Assembly: GCF_008124715.1 (NCBI RefSeq)
Contig: NZ_VNHO01000024.1
Span: 1 to 33,436 of the forward strand
Length of the DNA stretch: 33,436 nucleotides
Direction: 5' to 3'
Origin: Thermosediminibacter litoriperuensis
GTDB lineage: Bacteria > Bacillota > Thermosediminibacteria > Thermosediminibacterales > Thermosediminibacteraceae
The translations under genes and the position numbers were made by a program. Below, piece after piece: positions 16,188 through 24,928 of this stretch. Position 1 is the first letter of the stretch. Every line of letters begins with the position of its first letter. The notes beneath the pieces were generated by a model. The model worked only from the letters and a program-made list of their open reading frames with translations, did not search any database and had not been told where the DNA came from.

Positions 16188-17558
16188 TTACTTAGCGACC
16201 TTCTTTTTTAGAGCTGTTACCATCAGAGCCGTTACAACGGTACCCCCAATTATCGACACCACGTACATCGGCAGGTTTCCGACAGCATTGGGAATGGGCA
16301 GTACGAAAATACCACCGTGCGGCACCCTTAAAGTTGCTCCGAAGAGCATGGACAGGGCTCCGGTTACCGCAGAACCCGCCATAATAGAAGGTATGACCCT
16401 CAGGGGATCGGCAGCTGCAAAAGGTATCGCCCCTTCGGTTATGAAGGAAATACCCAGTACCCATGCAGCTTTACCCGCCTCTATTTCATCCTCTGTGAAG
16501 CGATCCCTAGCGATTAAAGTCGCGAGAGCCAGCCCAAGGGGAGGGGTCATGCCGGCAGCCATGACGGCGGCCATAGGGGCGTAGATTTCCGACGCTAAAA
16601 GGCCGGTGGCGAAGGTGTAGGCGGCTTTATTGACCGGGCCGCCCATATCGAAGGCCATCATAAGGCCCAGGATCAACCCCAGCAGCACGGCGTTGGCCTT
16701 GCTCATGCCCGCCAGCCAGTTGGTCAGGACCGTCATTATTGATTTTATAGGGGTTCCTATTACATAAATCATGAGAAGGCCGACTATGAGACAGGATAAT
16801 ACCGGCAGCACGAGCACGGGCATGATGCCTTCTAGAGTCCTAGGGAGCTTAATGCTCTTTTTCAGGAAATCTACCGTATATCCCGCAAGAAAACCGGAAA
16901 TTATACCTCCCAGGAAACCTGCACCGGTGCTAACTGCCAGCATACCGCCCACCATGCCGGGTACGAGCCCTGGTTTGTCGGCGATGGAATAAGCAATAAA
17001 CCCTGACAGGATGGGTATCATAAGTGCGAAGGCCGAGCCTCCACCTATCTGCATTAAAGCGGCCGGCAGGGTCCCCTGGTTTTGGAAAGCGTTTATACCG
17101 AAAGCAAAGGATATAGCTATGAGGATGCCACCGGCGACTACAAACGGGATCATGTAGGACACGCCGGTCATAAGGTGTTTGTACGCTCCCGTCCGGGAGG
17201 CTGCCCTATCCTTATGAATTTCTTCGATCTTTTCCACGTAACCGGCCGGTTTCTCCATTTTTAACGCTTTTTCTATAAGGGATTTGGCATCTTTAATAGC
17301 CTGTTCCACCGGTACTTCCAGCACTGGCTTTCCCTGGAACCTGCTCCTGTCGACCTTAGTGGCGGCGGCGATTATAACCGCATCCGCCTGCTTTATGTCT
17401 TCCTCAGATAACTTGTTCTCGATACCTACGGAACCCTGGGTCTCGACTTTGATATCTATCCCCAGTTCCTTAGCAGCTATCGACAGGTTTTCGGCCGCCA
17501 TGTAGGTATGGGCGATTCCCGTAGGGCATGCCGTTACCGCCACAATTTTTTTACTCAT
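16188..17558 (-). CDS. fruA: Fructose PTS permease, IIBC components
   Basis: 456 residues. An N-terminal fructose-type IIB domain starts [16 protein letters not shown] with the phosphorylatable Cys11. A linker (about residues 100-125) leads to a IIC membrane domain that starts near [13 protein letters not shown] and carries [16 protein letters not shown] near the end. The enzyme takes up fructose and delivers fructose 1-phosphate, which the 1-phosphofructokinase encoded upstream consumes. In many Firmicutes IIA is fused to this protein; here IIA is a separate gene 18 bases upstream. The start ATG has AGGGGGG before it. Confidence 0.93.
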   Translation of the reverse strand: MSKKIVAVTACPTGIAHTYMAAENLSIAAKELGIDIKVETQGSVGIENKLSEEDIKQADAVIIAAATKVDRSRFQGKPVLEVPVEQAIKDAKSLIEKALKMEKPAGYVEKIEEIHKDRAASRTGAYKHLMTGVSYMIPFVVAGGILIAISFAFGINAFQNQGTLPAALMQIGGGSAFALMIPILSGFIAYSIADKPGLVPGMVGGMLAVSTGAGFLGGIISGFLAGYTVDFLKKSIKLPRTLEGIMPVLVLPVLSCLIVGLLMIYVIGTPIKSIMTVLTNWLAGMSKANAVLLGLILGLMMAFDMGGPVNKAAYTFATGLLASEIYAPMAAVMAAGMTPPLGLALATLIARDRFTEDEIEAGKAAWVLGISFITEGAIPFAAADPLRVIPSIMAGSAVTGALSMLFGATLRVPHGGIFVLPIPNAVGNLPMYVVSIIGGTVVTALMVTALKKKVAK

Positions 17559-17576
17559 CTGATACCCCCCTAAAAG

Positions 17577-18038
17577 TTAATTTACCCGCACGTCAACACT
17601 CAGAGCTTCAAGTACCTTTTCCTGAGTGTCAGCCTCATTGAGCGCCCTTCTCACCTCCTCGTGCATTAGTTTCCTGGAAAGGGTGCTAATAAGTTCCAGG
17701 TGAAGGTCATGGGATTCTTCCGGAACGGCTATAAGGAAGAATAAATGAGCCGGCTTGCCGTCGAGGGAGTCAAAATCTATCCCCCTTTCAGACTTTCCGA
17801 AAGCTACCGCAGCCCTCTTTACAGATTTGCTTTTGCCGTGAGGAATAGCAATGCCCATCCCAATACCCGTAGTATAGGTTTTTTCTCTCTCCCATACAGC
17901 GTGGAAGAATTCCTCTTTATCGGCGATCAAGCCGCGGTTCACCAGAAGAGAAATCAGCTCTTTTATTACTGATTCTTTATCGGTACTTTTGAGATTAAGG
18001 TCGATACAATCTTTGTTCAGAATGTCTCTGATTCTCAT
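17577..18038 (-). CDS. Fructose PTS IIA component
   Basis: 153 residues, a complete fructose/mannitol-type IIA domain. The phosphate-accepting histidine is His67 in TGIGMGIAIPHGKS. It takes phosphate from HPr and gives it to IIB (Cys11 of the neighbouring permease). The start ATG lies behind GAAAGGAG. It lies between fruK and the IIBC gene in one operon, so fructose is the likely sugar, though mannose- or tagatose-like sugars are not excluded. Confidence 0.93.
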   Translation of the reverse strand: MRIRDILNKDCIDLNLKSTDKESVIKELISLLVNRGLIADKEEFFHAVWEREKTYTTGIGMGIAIPHGKSKSVKRAAVAFGKSERGIDFDSLDGKPAHLFFLIAVPEESHDLHLELISTLSRKLMHEEVRRALNEADTQEKVLEALSVDVRVN

Positions 18039-18050
18039 TGCTATCTCCTT

Positions 18051-18992
18051 TCAGATGTGGATTTCCGTTATTCTCACTTTATCGATAAGGCTGCTGAAGA
18101 CTTTAACGTCTACAGGTTGGGTGCCTTCCCTGGTAACTGCGCAAGCCGCTGCAGCAGAAGCCATTTTCACCGCCTGCCTTATATCCAGGCCGTTTTCCAG
18201 GGCCAGGGCGAAACCGGCCACCATGGCGTCTCCGGCTCCAGCGGTACTCCTGACTTCCACGTCCAACGGCGGGACTGAGTATGCCCTATCCCGGGTGACG
18301 GTCAGGCTGCCCCGGGGTCCCATGGATACCGATACTACTTCAACGCCTCTTTCTATAAGAGGCAGTGCTGCCGCGATTATATCTTCAGGGGTTTTTAGTT
18401 TCTTTCCGACCAGCCCGGAAAGTTCGTGGATGTTAGGTTTTATCAAATACGGGGCGGCTTCGATGCCGTATTTGAGCGCGTCGTTTTCGGCGTCGAGGAT
18501 GACCTTCGCGCCGGAATCGCGGACGCTTAAAATGGCCTCCCTGTAGAAATCCCTTTCGATCCCGGGGGGCAGGCTGCCTGCCAGCACCAGTACGCGAGCC
18601 CTGAGAGCCCAGTATTTGATTTTTTCTATCAGAGCTCTCGCTTCCCGAAAATTAACTTCCGGTCCGAGCTCGTTGATATCAGTAAATGTCGACGAATTCT
18701 CGTCGATGAGTTTTATGTTTACCCTGATCGAGTTCTGTATGACGGTAAAATCAGCGGCAATCCCCAGAGCTTCCAGGTATTTGACGATAAAATCATCATC
18801 GCCGCCTAGAAATCCGAGGCACGCCGCATCACCGCCAAGAGCTTTTACATTTTTGGCTACGTTTATGCCCTTACCTCCGGCATCAACCCGCGACCTTATG
18901 ACTCTGTTTATCTTTCCTATTTTAAAGTCTTTTACTATGATGGTTCTGTCTAAAGCTGGATTGGCAGTAACAGTTACGATCAATGGCTTCAC
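18051..18992 (-). CDS. fruK: 1-phosphofructokinase
   Basis: 313 residues of the PfkB family. The N-terminus VTANPALDRTI and the sugar-binding GGKGINVAKNVKALGG are typical of FruK/LacC enzymes; the C-terminal catalytic motif is STAGAGDAMVAGF with the general-base Asp. It phosphorylates fructose 1-phosphate to fructose 1,6-bisphosphate. The GTG start at 18992 overlaps the fruR stop by four bases (GTGA), which points to translational coupling. Tagatose-6-phosphate kinase is the main alternative, less likely next to fructose-type IIB. Confidence 0.92.
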   Translation of the reverse strand: MKPLIVTVTANPALDRTIIVKDFKIGKINRVIRSRVDAGGKGINVAKNVKALGGDAACLGFLGGDDDFIVKYLEALGIAADFTVIQNSIRVNIKLIDENSSTFTDINELGPEVNFREARALIEKIKYWALRARVLVLAGSLPPGIERDFYREAILSVRDSGAKVILDAENDALKYGIEAAPYLIKPNIHELSGLVGKKLKTPEDIIAAALPLIERGVEVVSVSMGPRGSLTVTRDRAYSVPPLDVEVRSTAGAGDAMVAGFALALENGLDIRQAVKMASAAAACAVTREGTQPVDVKVFSSLIDKVRITEIHI

Positions 18993-19765
18993 CCTTTCTC
19001 CGGATGGATGATTTCGGTTCCTGCTTCCTCAAAGGATGTGACCCATTTTAGGTCTACGTTACGGTCGGTTATGATAGCGGCGATATCTGAAAGGTTCGCA
19101 AATCTTACAAAAGTCGAAATTCCGAATTTAGTATGGTCGGCAACTATATAGGGTTGCGACGATATTTCAATCATAACCCTTTTTGTGGTGGCCTCTATTA
19201 TATTGGGGGTAGTAATGCCATCTAGGGCGACGCCGTTGGCTCCGATGAAGGCTTTGTCAACCTTGAATTCTTTTAAGTTTTTCTCGGCAATGGGGCCTAC
19301 AAGGGCCCTCGTTTCTTTTCTGAATATACCGCCGACCAAAATTACTTCGATATCCTCGTCCGTAAAAAGTTCCATCGCTATTACGGGGGAATTGGTCACG
19401 ACAGTTATCCTCTTGCCTTTTAAATTTCTTGCTATGCTCAAAGTGGTAGTGCCCGAGTCGAGGAGAATGGTATCGCCGTCTTTTACCAGTTTGGAGGACA
19501 GTATTCCGATTTCCTTCTTTGAGGCAGCCTCTTTGGATTCCTTTTCTAAATACGTTGGTTCGTAGTGAGAGTGCTGCAGGATAGCCCCTCCATGGGTCCT
19601 TTGGATGTAGCCCTGATCTTCCAGAAACTGCAAATCCCTTCTTATAGTGGATTCGGATACACCAAAGGTCCTTGCAAGTTCCGAAACGGTTATGCTTTTG
19701 GTATTTTTGATCATGTCGGCGATTTTTAATCTGCGCTCTTCGGCAAACAAATCGATTACCCCCAT
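18989..19765 (-). CDS. fruR: DeoR-family repressor of the fructose operon
   Basis: 258 residues. The N-terminal helix-turn-helix reads ITVSELARTFGVSESTIRRDLQ and is followed by GYIQRTHGGAIL, the standard DeoR opening. The C-terminal sugar-phosphate sensor domain has LLDSGTTTLSIARNL and the phosphate-binding VGGIFRKETRALVGP. It should repress its own operon and be released by fructose 1-phosphate. The start is ATG 19765. It is the first gene of the operon, under a near-perfect promoter. Confidence 0.91.
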   Translation of the reverse strand: MGVIDLFAEERRLKIADMIKNTKSITVSELARTFGVSESTIRRDLQFLEDQGYIQRTHGGAILQHSHYEPTYLEKESKEAASKKEIGILSSKLVKDGDTILLDSGTTTLSIARNLKGKRITVVTNSPVIAMELFTDEDIEVILVGGIFRKETRALVGPIAEKNLKEFKVDKAFIGANGVALDGITTPNIIEATTKRVMIEISSQPYIVADHTKFGISTFVRFANLSDIAAIITDRNVDLKWVTSFEEAGTEIIHPEKG

Positions 19766-19846
19766 TGTGATCGTTTATGAAAGATTTTGAGATATAAAAT
19801 GCTCATATATGAATGATTATTACTACTCATGATTATATTATGATCG
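19764..19846 (-). promoter_or_regulatory. Candidate FruR operator repeats
   Basis: The 10-mer ATTRTGATCG (plus strand) occurs at 19837-19846, inside the promoter spacer, and again at 19764-19773, at the fruR start codon. DeoR-type repressors bind several direct repeats around their promoter, so these could be autoregulatory operators. Two copies with one mismatch in AT-rich DNA are suggestive only. Confidence 0.4.
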
Positions 19847-19860
19847 AATATTTTTGTCAA
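19832..19860 (-). promoter_or_regulatory. Consensus sigma-A promoter of the fru operon
   Basis: On the minus strand TTGACA (complement of 19855-19860) and TATAAT (complement of 19832-19837) are separated by exactly 17 bp, a perfect housekeeping promoter. The leader to fruR is about 60 bases. Such a strong promoter fits control by repression. Confidence 0.88.
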
Positions 19861-19897
19861 TTGAAAGATTATAATAAGTACACCTGCGATAAATTGA

Positions 19898-19906
19898 TGG
19901 TATAAT
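19898..19906 (+). promoter_or_regulatory. Extended -10 promoter of lemA
   Basis: TGGTATAAT (TGnTATAAT) lies about 35 bp before the lemA start, with no good -35. It is divergent from the fru promoter, about 40 bp away. Confidence 0.5.
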
Positions 19907-19940
19907 TAATGTATCAAAAATATATTTAGGGGGGTCATCT

Positions 19941-20522
19941 TTGAAATATAGAGCAACCACCACGATTTTCGCCATGGCCGTGATACTCGTGATGCTTTCG
20001 GTATACGCCTTCGGCGGCTACAACGGCCTTGTGACCGCAGAGGAGGACGTAAACAGCAAGTGGAGTCAGGTGGAAAACCAGCTCCAGAGAAGAGCCGACC
20101 TGATTCCGAATCTGGTGGAAACGGTGAGGGGTTACGCGGCTCACGAACAGGAGATATTCACCGAGGTTACCAGGGCCCGCGAAAAACTCATAGGCGCCGG
20201 CTCCGTGGCGGAAAAGGCCCAGGCCGAGGCCGAACTTTCCAGCGCCCTATCGCGTTTGCTGGCCATTGTGGAAAACTATCCTAATTTGAAAGCCGACGCC
20301 AACTTCAGGCAGCTGGCCGACGAGCTGGCGGGCACCGAGAACCGGATAGCTGTGGCCAGAATGGACTACAACAACGCCGTCCAGAGGTACAACAGTAAAA
20401 TACGCAGCTTCCCGACGATTATCATCGCCAGATTTATGGGTTTTGATAAAAAAGAATACTTCAAAGCTGAAGAGGGAGCCCTGCAGGCGCCGAAGGTGGA
20501 TTTTGGCAAAAAAGGAGACTAA
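19941..20522 (+). CDS. lemA: LemA family membrane protein
   Basis: 193 residues. A single N-terminal membrane segment (about residues 7-25) is followed by the conserved LemA helix pattern: YNGLVTAEEDVNSKWSQVEN, then LQRRADLIPNLVETVRGYA, and NNAVQRYNSKIRSFP near the end. The family forms an antiparallel helical domain outside the cytoplasm; its function is not established. The start is TTG 19941 behind AGGGGGGT. It is followed after five bases by a TPM-domain gene, a very common pairing. Confidence 0.92.
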   Translation: MKYRATTTIFAMAVILVMLSVYAFGGYNGLVTAEEDVNSKWSQVENQLQRRADLIPNLVETVRGYAAHEQEIFTEVTRAREKLIGAGSVAEKAQAEAELSSALSRLLAIVENYPNLKADANFRQLADELAGTENRIAVARMDYNNAVQRYNSKIRSFPTIIIARFMGFDKKEYFKAEEGALQAPKVDFGKKGD

Positions 20523-20527
20523 TAAAA

Positions 20528-21367
20528 ATGGATACGAAAAAATCCGTTTTATCAATTCTTTTTATGGTTTTAACCACCGTAATGTGCCTTGCAGGATTTT
20601 TGCCGGCCGCCCGGGCTGCCGAGCCCGTCCCCGCCCGGCCTTCGGACCTTTTGTACGTGTACGATCACGCCGGCCTAATAGACCAAGCCGATGAGGCGAG
20701 GATGAGGGAAGTGGCGAAAGCTATAGACGATAAAACCGGAGCCCAGGTGGTAGTGGTGACGGTGAACGACCTGGCAGGCAGGACGATAGAAGATTATGCC
20801 CTGACGCTTTTCAGGAGCTGGGGCATAGGGGACAGGGAGAAGAACAACGGTGTTTTGATCCTGGTGAATAAAGAGAACCTGCTGGCTGAAAGGAGCGGCC
20901 GGATTCGCATAGAGGTGGGTTACGGCCTTGAAGGGACGATAACCGATGGGAAGGCCGGGTGGATCCTCGACACTTATGCCCTGCCCGCTTTTGAAAAAAG
21001 GGAATTCTCCAGAGGTATAGCGGATACCTTCATGGCCGTTGCGGCCGAAGTCGCCCGGGAGTACGGCCTCGATCTGGAACAGGGTGAGCTTTCCGATCTC
21101 TCCGTTTATGTCCGGGAAGAAAGCATACCTTTTGATCTGATACTTGCCATGTTAGTGTTTATCGTCGCTGCAATTATCATCACGAGCAGAGGCAGGAGAG
21201 CAGCACACCGGTGGCCCTTCGACGACCACGGGCCTTTCTGGGGCCCCTTCAGCGGAGGGGGATTCGGTGGAGGTTTCGGTGGCGGGAGCGGTTTTGGAGG
21301 AGGCTTCGGCGGCGGAGGCGGAAGTTTTGGAGGAGGTTCCAGCGGCGGCGGGGGAGCAAGCCGGTAA
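20528..21367 (+). CDS. TPM-domain (YgcG-like) membrane protein with Gly-rich tail
   Basis: 279 residues. A signal peptide ends near AARA-AEP (residue 30). The TPM domain follows (about 38-170) with YVYDHAGLIDQADEARM, GAQVVVVTVNDLAG, RSWGIGDREKNNGVLILVN and IEVGYGLEGTITDGKAG. A transmembrane segment lies near residues 203-222, then a short basic loop, then about 35 residues almost wholly of Gly, Phe and Ser. This is the normal shape of YgcG/TPM proteins found with LemA. The role is unknown; membrane-associated phosphatase or assembly functions have been proposed for relatives. Confidence 0.9.
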   Translation: MDTKKSVLSILFMVLTTVMCLAGFLPAARAAEPVPARPSDLLYVYDHAGLIDQADEARMREVAKAIDDKTGAQVVVVTVNDLAGRTIEDYALTLFRSWGIGDREKNNGVLILVNKENLLAERSGRIRIEVGYGLEGTITDGKAGWILDTYALPAFEKREFSRGIADTFMAVAAEVAREYGLDLEQGELSDLSVYVREESIPFDLILAMLVFIVAAIIITSRGRRAAHRWPFDDHGPFWGPFSGGGFGGGFGGGSGFGGGFGGGGGSFGGGSSGGGGASR

Positions 21368-21459
21368 AACTTCTGGTACAGGTATTTTTTGGCTGGTGTT
21401 ACGTTATAATAATCATGAACGGATTATTTCTTATTTTCCCAAAGGGCGGGTGACTGATT

Positions 21460-23115
21460 TTGAGGGTTTTTATTAAAGGCGTCGGAGAGAGGTCTTACGA
21501 GGGTCCCGTTACCTTCCTCGAGATATCCCGGGAAGTTCAGGAGGCTTTTTCATCGCCTGTAGCCGCTGCTGTCATGGGAAACAGGGTTTACGACCTGGAG
21601 CATACCTTAACCGGCGATGCTGATATAGAATTTCTGGATCTTTCCACCGAAGCCGGCATGAGGATTTACGCGAGAACCCTCGTTTTTGTTTTCATAAAGG
21701 CTTGCAGCGATGTTCTGCCCGGCAGCCGGGTGCACGTAGAGCACTCCATAGGCGATGGGATATACTGTGAAGTGTACTGGAAGGAACCCATCGGTGAAGA
21801 CGACGTGGAATCGATAGAAAAGAGGATGCAGGAACTGGTCGATAAGGATATACCTATAGTTAAAAGAAGAATGGCCGTCGAGGATGCGGCGATCGAGTTC
21901 AAGAAAATGGGATGGGATGATAAGGTACGAGTGTTGAAATACGTTAAAAAAGACTACGTGGACGTATATGAACTCGACGGCTTGAAAGGCTTTTTTCACG
22001 GTTATCTCCTGCCGTCCACCGGATACGTCCGGTGGTTCAAGCTGAAGTTTTACCTGCCGGGTATAATCCTGCAGCACCCTCGCCGGGAAAACCCGACCGG
22101 GCTACTTCCCTTTAAAGAACAGCCTAAGCTTTTTAAGGCAATCAGGGAATCCGAGCGATGGGCCCATATCCTGGGAGTTGCCGATGCTGGGGCGTTAAAC
22201 GATTATATAACCTCCGGCCGGGCCGGAGAAATTATAAGAATTGCCGAAGCGCTCCACGAAAAGAAAATAGCTCAAATAGCCGACACCATTTACGAAAACA
22301 GAGATATGCTCAGGGTGATACTGATCGCGGGCCCATCGTCGTCCGGCAAGACCACCTTCGCTCAGAGGTTGATGGTACAGCTCAGGGTCAACGGGTTAAG
22401 GCCCATATCCATATCCCTGGACGATTATTTCGTAGAACGGGATAAAACGCCGCTGGACAGCGATGGAAAACCTGATTTCGAGGCTCTGGAAGCTATAGAC
22501 CTGAAACTTTTCAACCAGCACCTCGCTGCTTTAATACAAGGCAAGGAGGTGTACCTGCCCAAGTACAATTTCATTACCGGAAAAAGGGAATTTCAAAGGA
22601 TTCCCGTCAAGATCGAAAAAGATCAGCCCATCCTGGTTGAAGGTATACACGCCCTCAACGAGAACCTCACCTTTGCCATCCCGAAGGAGGATAAGTTCAA
22701 AATTTACGTCAGTGCCCTTACGCAGCTGTCCATAGACAATCACAACTACATCTCCACCACAGACACCAGGCTCCTCAGGCGCATCGTCCGGGACAGCCGC
22801 TGCCGCGGGGCCGACGCCAGAAGAACCATAGCCATGTGGCCTTCGGTTCAAAAAGGGGCCCAGAAGTATATTTTCTCGTTTCAGGAAGAGGCTGACGTGA
22901 TGTTCAACTCGGCCCTGGTCTACGAGCTTGCGGTGTGGAAGAAGTACGCCGAGCCGCTTTTGAAGGAAATAAAGCCCGAGCACCCGGAATACGTGACGGC
23001 CGGGTATCTTCTGAAGCTGCTGGAGTACTTCGAACCTCTGGAAGAAGAATGGGAAATACCGGCTACCTCAATAATCCGAGAATTTATGGGCAACAGCTGC
23101 TTTAAAGTGGGATAA
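21460..23115 (+). CDS. Nucleoside kinase with N-terminal TGS-like domains (uridine kinase-related)
   Basis: 551 residues. The first roughly 60 residues look like a TGS domain, and the next 150 (HVEHSIGDGIYCEVYW and so on) resemble the second editing-type region of threonyl-tRNA synthetase. From about residue 288 there is a P-loop kinase of the uridine kinase/phosphoribulokinase group with Walker A IAGPSSSGKTTF and SLDDYFVERDKTP. Proteins of this layout are widespread in Clostridia and annotated as nucleoside kinase; the true substrate is uncertain. It cannot act as a synthetase because the catalytic core is absent. The start is TTG 21460, with GGGCGGG upstream. Confidence 0.85.
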   Translation: MRVFIKGVGERSYEGPVTFLEISREVQEAFSSPVAAAVMGNRVYDLEHTLTGDADIEFLDLSTEAGMRIYARTLVFVFIKACSDVLPGSRVHVEHSIGDGIYCEVYWKEPIGEDDVESIEKRMQELVDKDIPIVKRRMAVEDAAIEFKKMGWDDKVRVLKYVKKDYVDVYELDGLKGFFHGYLLPSTGYVRWFKLKFYLPGIILQHPRRENPTGLLPFKEQPKLFKAIRESERWAHILGVADAGALNDYITSGRAGEIIRIAEALHEKKIAQIADTIYENRDMLRVILIAGPSSSGKTTFAQRLMVQLRVNGLRPISISLDDYFVERDKTPLDSDGKPDFEALEAIDLKLFNQHLAALIQGKEVYLPKYNFITGKREFQRIPVKIEKDQPILVEGIHALNENLTFAIPKEDKFKIYVSALTQLSIDNHNYISTTDTRLLRRIVRDSRCRGADARRTIAMWPSVQKGAQKYIFSFQEEADVMFNSALVYELAVWKKYAEPLLKEIKPEHPEYVTAGYLLKLLEYFEPLEEEWEIPATSIIREFMGNSCFKVG

Positions 23116-23119
23116 TATT

Positions 23120-23142
23120 GGGAAATCCCCGGTAGATTTCCC
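23120..23142 (+). terminator. Inverted repeat after the nucleoside kinase gene
   Basis: GGGAAATC (23120-23127) pairs perfectly with GATTTCCC (23135-23142) around a 7-base loop, five bases after the kinase stop. There is no T-run after it, so termination would be weak; it could also be an operator just ahead of the hpf promoter. Confidence 0.45.
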
Positions 23143-23152
23143 GCAGGATTGC

Positions 23153-23161
23153 TGATATAAT
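23153..23161 (+). promoter_or_regulatory. Extended -10 promoter of hpf
   Basis: TGATATAAT (TGnTATAAT) is about 40 bp upstream of the hpf start. The surrounding CTGATATAATTATAA is identical to the motif at 10256-10270. No clear -35 is seen. Confidence 0.5.
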
Positions 23162-23200
23162 TATAATTACAGAATATTAAAACAGAAAGGAGCATCTGTT

Positions 23201-23743
23201 ATGAAAGTAACGGTAAGCGGCAAGAATTTTGAAGTTACTCCGGCCCTGAAAGAATACGCTGAAAAAAAGATAGGAAAATTGAGCAGGCATTTCAATTACT
23301 TAAATAACGATAACCTGGAGGCCCAGGTGACGCTTCACGTAGAAAAGGACAGGCATATTGTGGAAGTTACGATACCCGTGAACGATATGATACTGAGAGG
23401 CGAAGAAGAGACCAAGGACATGTATTCCTCTATAGACTTGGTTGTGGATAAACTGGAAAAGCAGATTGAAAAATTCAAAACGAAGCTTACAAAAGCCCTG
23501 CGGAAGAATTCCGCCAAAAACGGCGCTGTGGCCGAGGGCGAAATCGCCGAAGAAGATGAGCCAAAGGTTGTCAAGATTAAAAGATTTGCGATTAAGCCGA
23601 TGAGCATAGACGAGGCGGTACTGCAGATGAACCTCCTCGGGCACAATTTCTTCGTTTTCACCAATGCTGAAACCGACGAAATAAACGTGGTTTACAAGAG
23701 AAAAGATGGGGATTACGGCCTGATATTCCCCGAAATGCTATAA
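23201..23743 (+). CDS. hpf: Ribosome hibernation promoting factor, long form
   Basis: 180 residues. The N-terminal domain (about 1-100) has KVTVSGKNFEVTPALKEYAE and KIGKLSRHF, as in HPF/YfiA proteins; the C-terminal domain (about 122-180) has VVKIKRFAIKPMSIDEAVLQ and GHNFFVFTNAETDEINVVYK, the dimerisation domain of long HPF. It binds the 30S subunit and joins two ribosomes into inactive 100S dimers in slow growth. The start is ATG 23201 behind AAAGGAG. A hairpin terminator follows. Confidence 0.95.
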   Translation: MKVTVSGKNFEVTPALKEYAEKKIGKLSRHFNYLNNDNLEAQVTLHVEKDRHIVEVTIPVNDMILRGEEETKDMYSSIDLVVDKLEKQIEKFKTKLTKALRKNSAKNGAVAEGEIAEEDEPKVVKIKRFAIKPMSIDEAVLQMNLLGHNFFVFTNAETDEINVVYKRKDGDYGLIFPEML

Positions 23744-23744
23744 G

Positions 23745-23767
23745 CCTGCCCCGGAGGGTAGGTTTTT
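23745..23767 (+). terminator. Terminator of hpf
   Basis: CCTGCCC (23745-23751) pairs with GGGTAGG (23756-23762), including one G-T pair, around CGGA, followed by five T residues. It starts one base after the hpf stop. Confidence 0.75.
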
Positions 23768-24033
23768 CAAATTATAATCGGATTGCAAATTGTAAACTCC
23801 ACGCTAAAACTGACACGCTGGCTCGGGGTTATGGTGATGGTAAGTGTGGCGAAATTATTGACGGTTTCTGGTTGAAACTCTATAGTAAAAGCAACGTTCT
23901 TGCTTATTAAAAGCGTAATCAGCGGCAGTATCACGGCAAATGGGTTGCCGGAACTGCTTTTGACGTTGATTTTCTTAAATACGTCTTCGTTGAAAAGTTC
24001 CTGTATTTTCTGTATTTCATCCCTCATAAACAT
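23767..24033 (-). CDS. Small hypothetical protein, 88 residues
   Basis: I do not recognise this protein. The open frame opens MFMRDEIQKIQELFNEDVF with an amphipathic helix, then has a hydrophobic stretch (PFAVILPLITLLISKNVAF, about residues 31-49) and a beta-like end rich in Thr, Ile and Val. A second ATG two codons in (24027) has AGCAGG at a slightly better distance. It opposes hpf, and its stop touches the hpf terminator. The hydrophobic part is short and the frame could be chance, but no other feature explains the gap between hpf and comFC. Confidence 0.42.
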   Translation of the reverse strand: MFMRDEIQKIQELFNEDVFKKINVKSSSGNPFAVILPLITLLISKNVAFTIEFQPETVNNFATLTITITPSQRVSFSVEFTICNPIII

Positions 24034-24187
24034 ACCTGCTTTCTCGAAAAAATCAATCTACTAAATAATATGAGTCTCAGAGCAAAAGTGAAACCAAAAG
24101 GTATTTTTTGCCTCATCAAGAAGGAGAAAAATAGAAATCTGTCGAAGTATATTTTAAATGAAAAGTTTTACGAAGGTATAAAAATTT

Positions 24188-24910
24188 ATGCTGTACGGTG
24201 GAATCAAAAAAATAACCGGCCTTTTATTGGATGCCCTTTTCCCTGAAAGCCCTTTTTGCGCTGTATGCGGCTCCAGGCTGCCGCAGGGTGAGCGACTGCT
24301 CTGCGGGTCGTGCAGGGATAAGATGGAGCCGGTAAGCCCTCCGGTTTGCGTAAAGTGCGGCCGGCCGCTGGATTGGGAAAATGCAGTATGCGCCGACTGC
24401 ACCGGTAAAGACCGCTATTTTGTGGAGGCAAGAGCCTGGGGCGTTTACCGGGGCGTTCTAAAACAGGTGATACACCTTTATAAGTACCGGGGAGAGCGCC
24501 GCCTGAGCGAATTCATAGGCCTTAAGATGCTCGAGGCTCTGGAAAGGCAGAACTGGCCTTCCTTCGATTACCTGGCGGCCGTTCCCCTGCACCCGGAAAG
24601 GGAACGGGAGAGGGGGTTCAATCAGTCCCTGCTGCTTGCTGATGTAATCAGCAGCAAGACCGGTATACCTGTTTTCAGAGGGCTCCTCCGGGCAAGGCCG
24701 ACCGAACACCAGAGCCTTCTGGAAAAACGCTGCAGAGAAGCCAACGTGGCCGGAGCTTTTGCTGTAAAAGACGGCTCCACGATAAAGGAAAGGACCCTGC
24801 TTCTCATCGATGACGTCTATACCACGGGCAGCACGGCCGACGAGTGTTCAAAGGCCCTGCTTAAAGCCGGGGCTGCCGGAGTTTACGTGCTCACCGCCGC
24901 AAGAGGGTAA
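24188..24910 (+). CDS. comFC: ComF family protein (zinc ribbon plus phosphoribosyltransferase)
   Basis: 240 residues. The N-terminus has two cysteine pairs, CAVCGSRLP...LLCGSC and CVKCGRPLD...AVCADC, forming a zinc ribbon region. The rest is a type I phosphoribosyltransferase fold with the PRPP loop LLIDDVYTTGSTADE (about 205-219) and DYLAAVPLHPERERERGFNQ. ComFC is needed for DNA uptake in naturally competent species. comFA and comFB are not present upstream. As in Bacillus, this gene leads directly into yvyF and the late flagellar genes. Confidence 0.93.
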   Translation: MLYGGIKKITGLLLDALFPESPFCAVCGSRLPQGERLLCGSCRDKMEPVSPPVCVKCGRPLDWENAVCADCTGKDRYFVEARAWGVYRGVLKQVIHLYKYRGERRLSEFIGLKMLEALERQNWPSFDYLAAVPLHPERERERGFNQSLLLADVISSKTGIPVFRGLLRARPTEHQSLLEKRCREANVAGAFAVKDGSTIKERTLLLIDDVYTTGSTADECSKALLKAGAAGVYVLTAARG

Positions 24911-24928
24911 TTACTGGAGGTGAATGGA

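Noticed and set aside
21368-21459. Promoter with TATAAT near 21402 before the nucleoside kinase gene
   Set aside because: The hexamer is good but no -35 or extended TG lies at the right distance, and read-through from the TPM gene is possible.
24070-24252. Plus-strand frame of about 60 codons overlapping the comFC start
   Set aside because: It has no ribosome binding site, is lysine-rich without a pattern, and runs out of frame into comFC, whose start and zinc motifs are clear.
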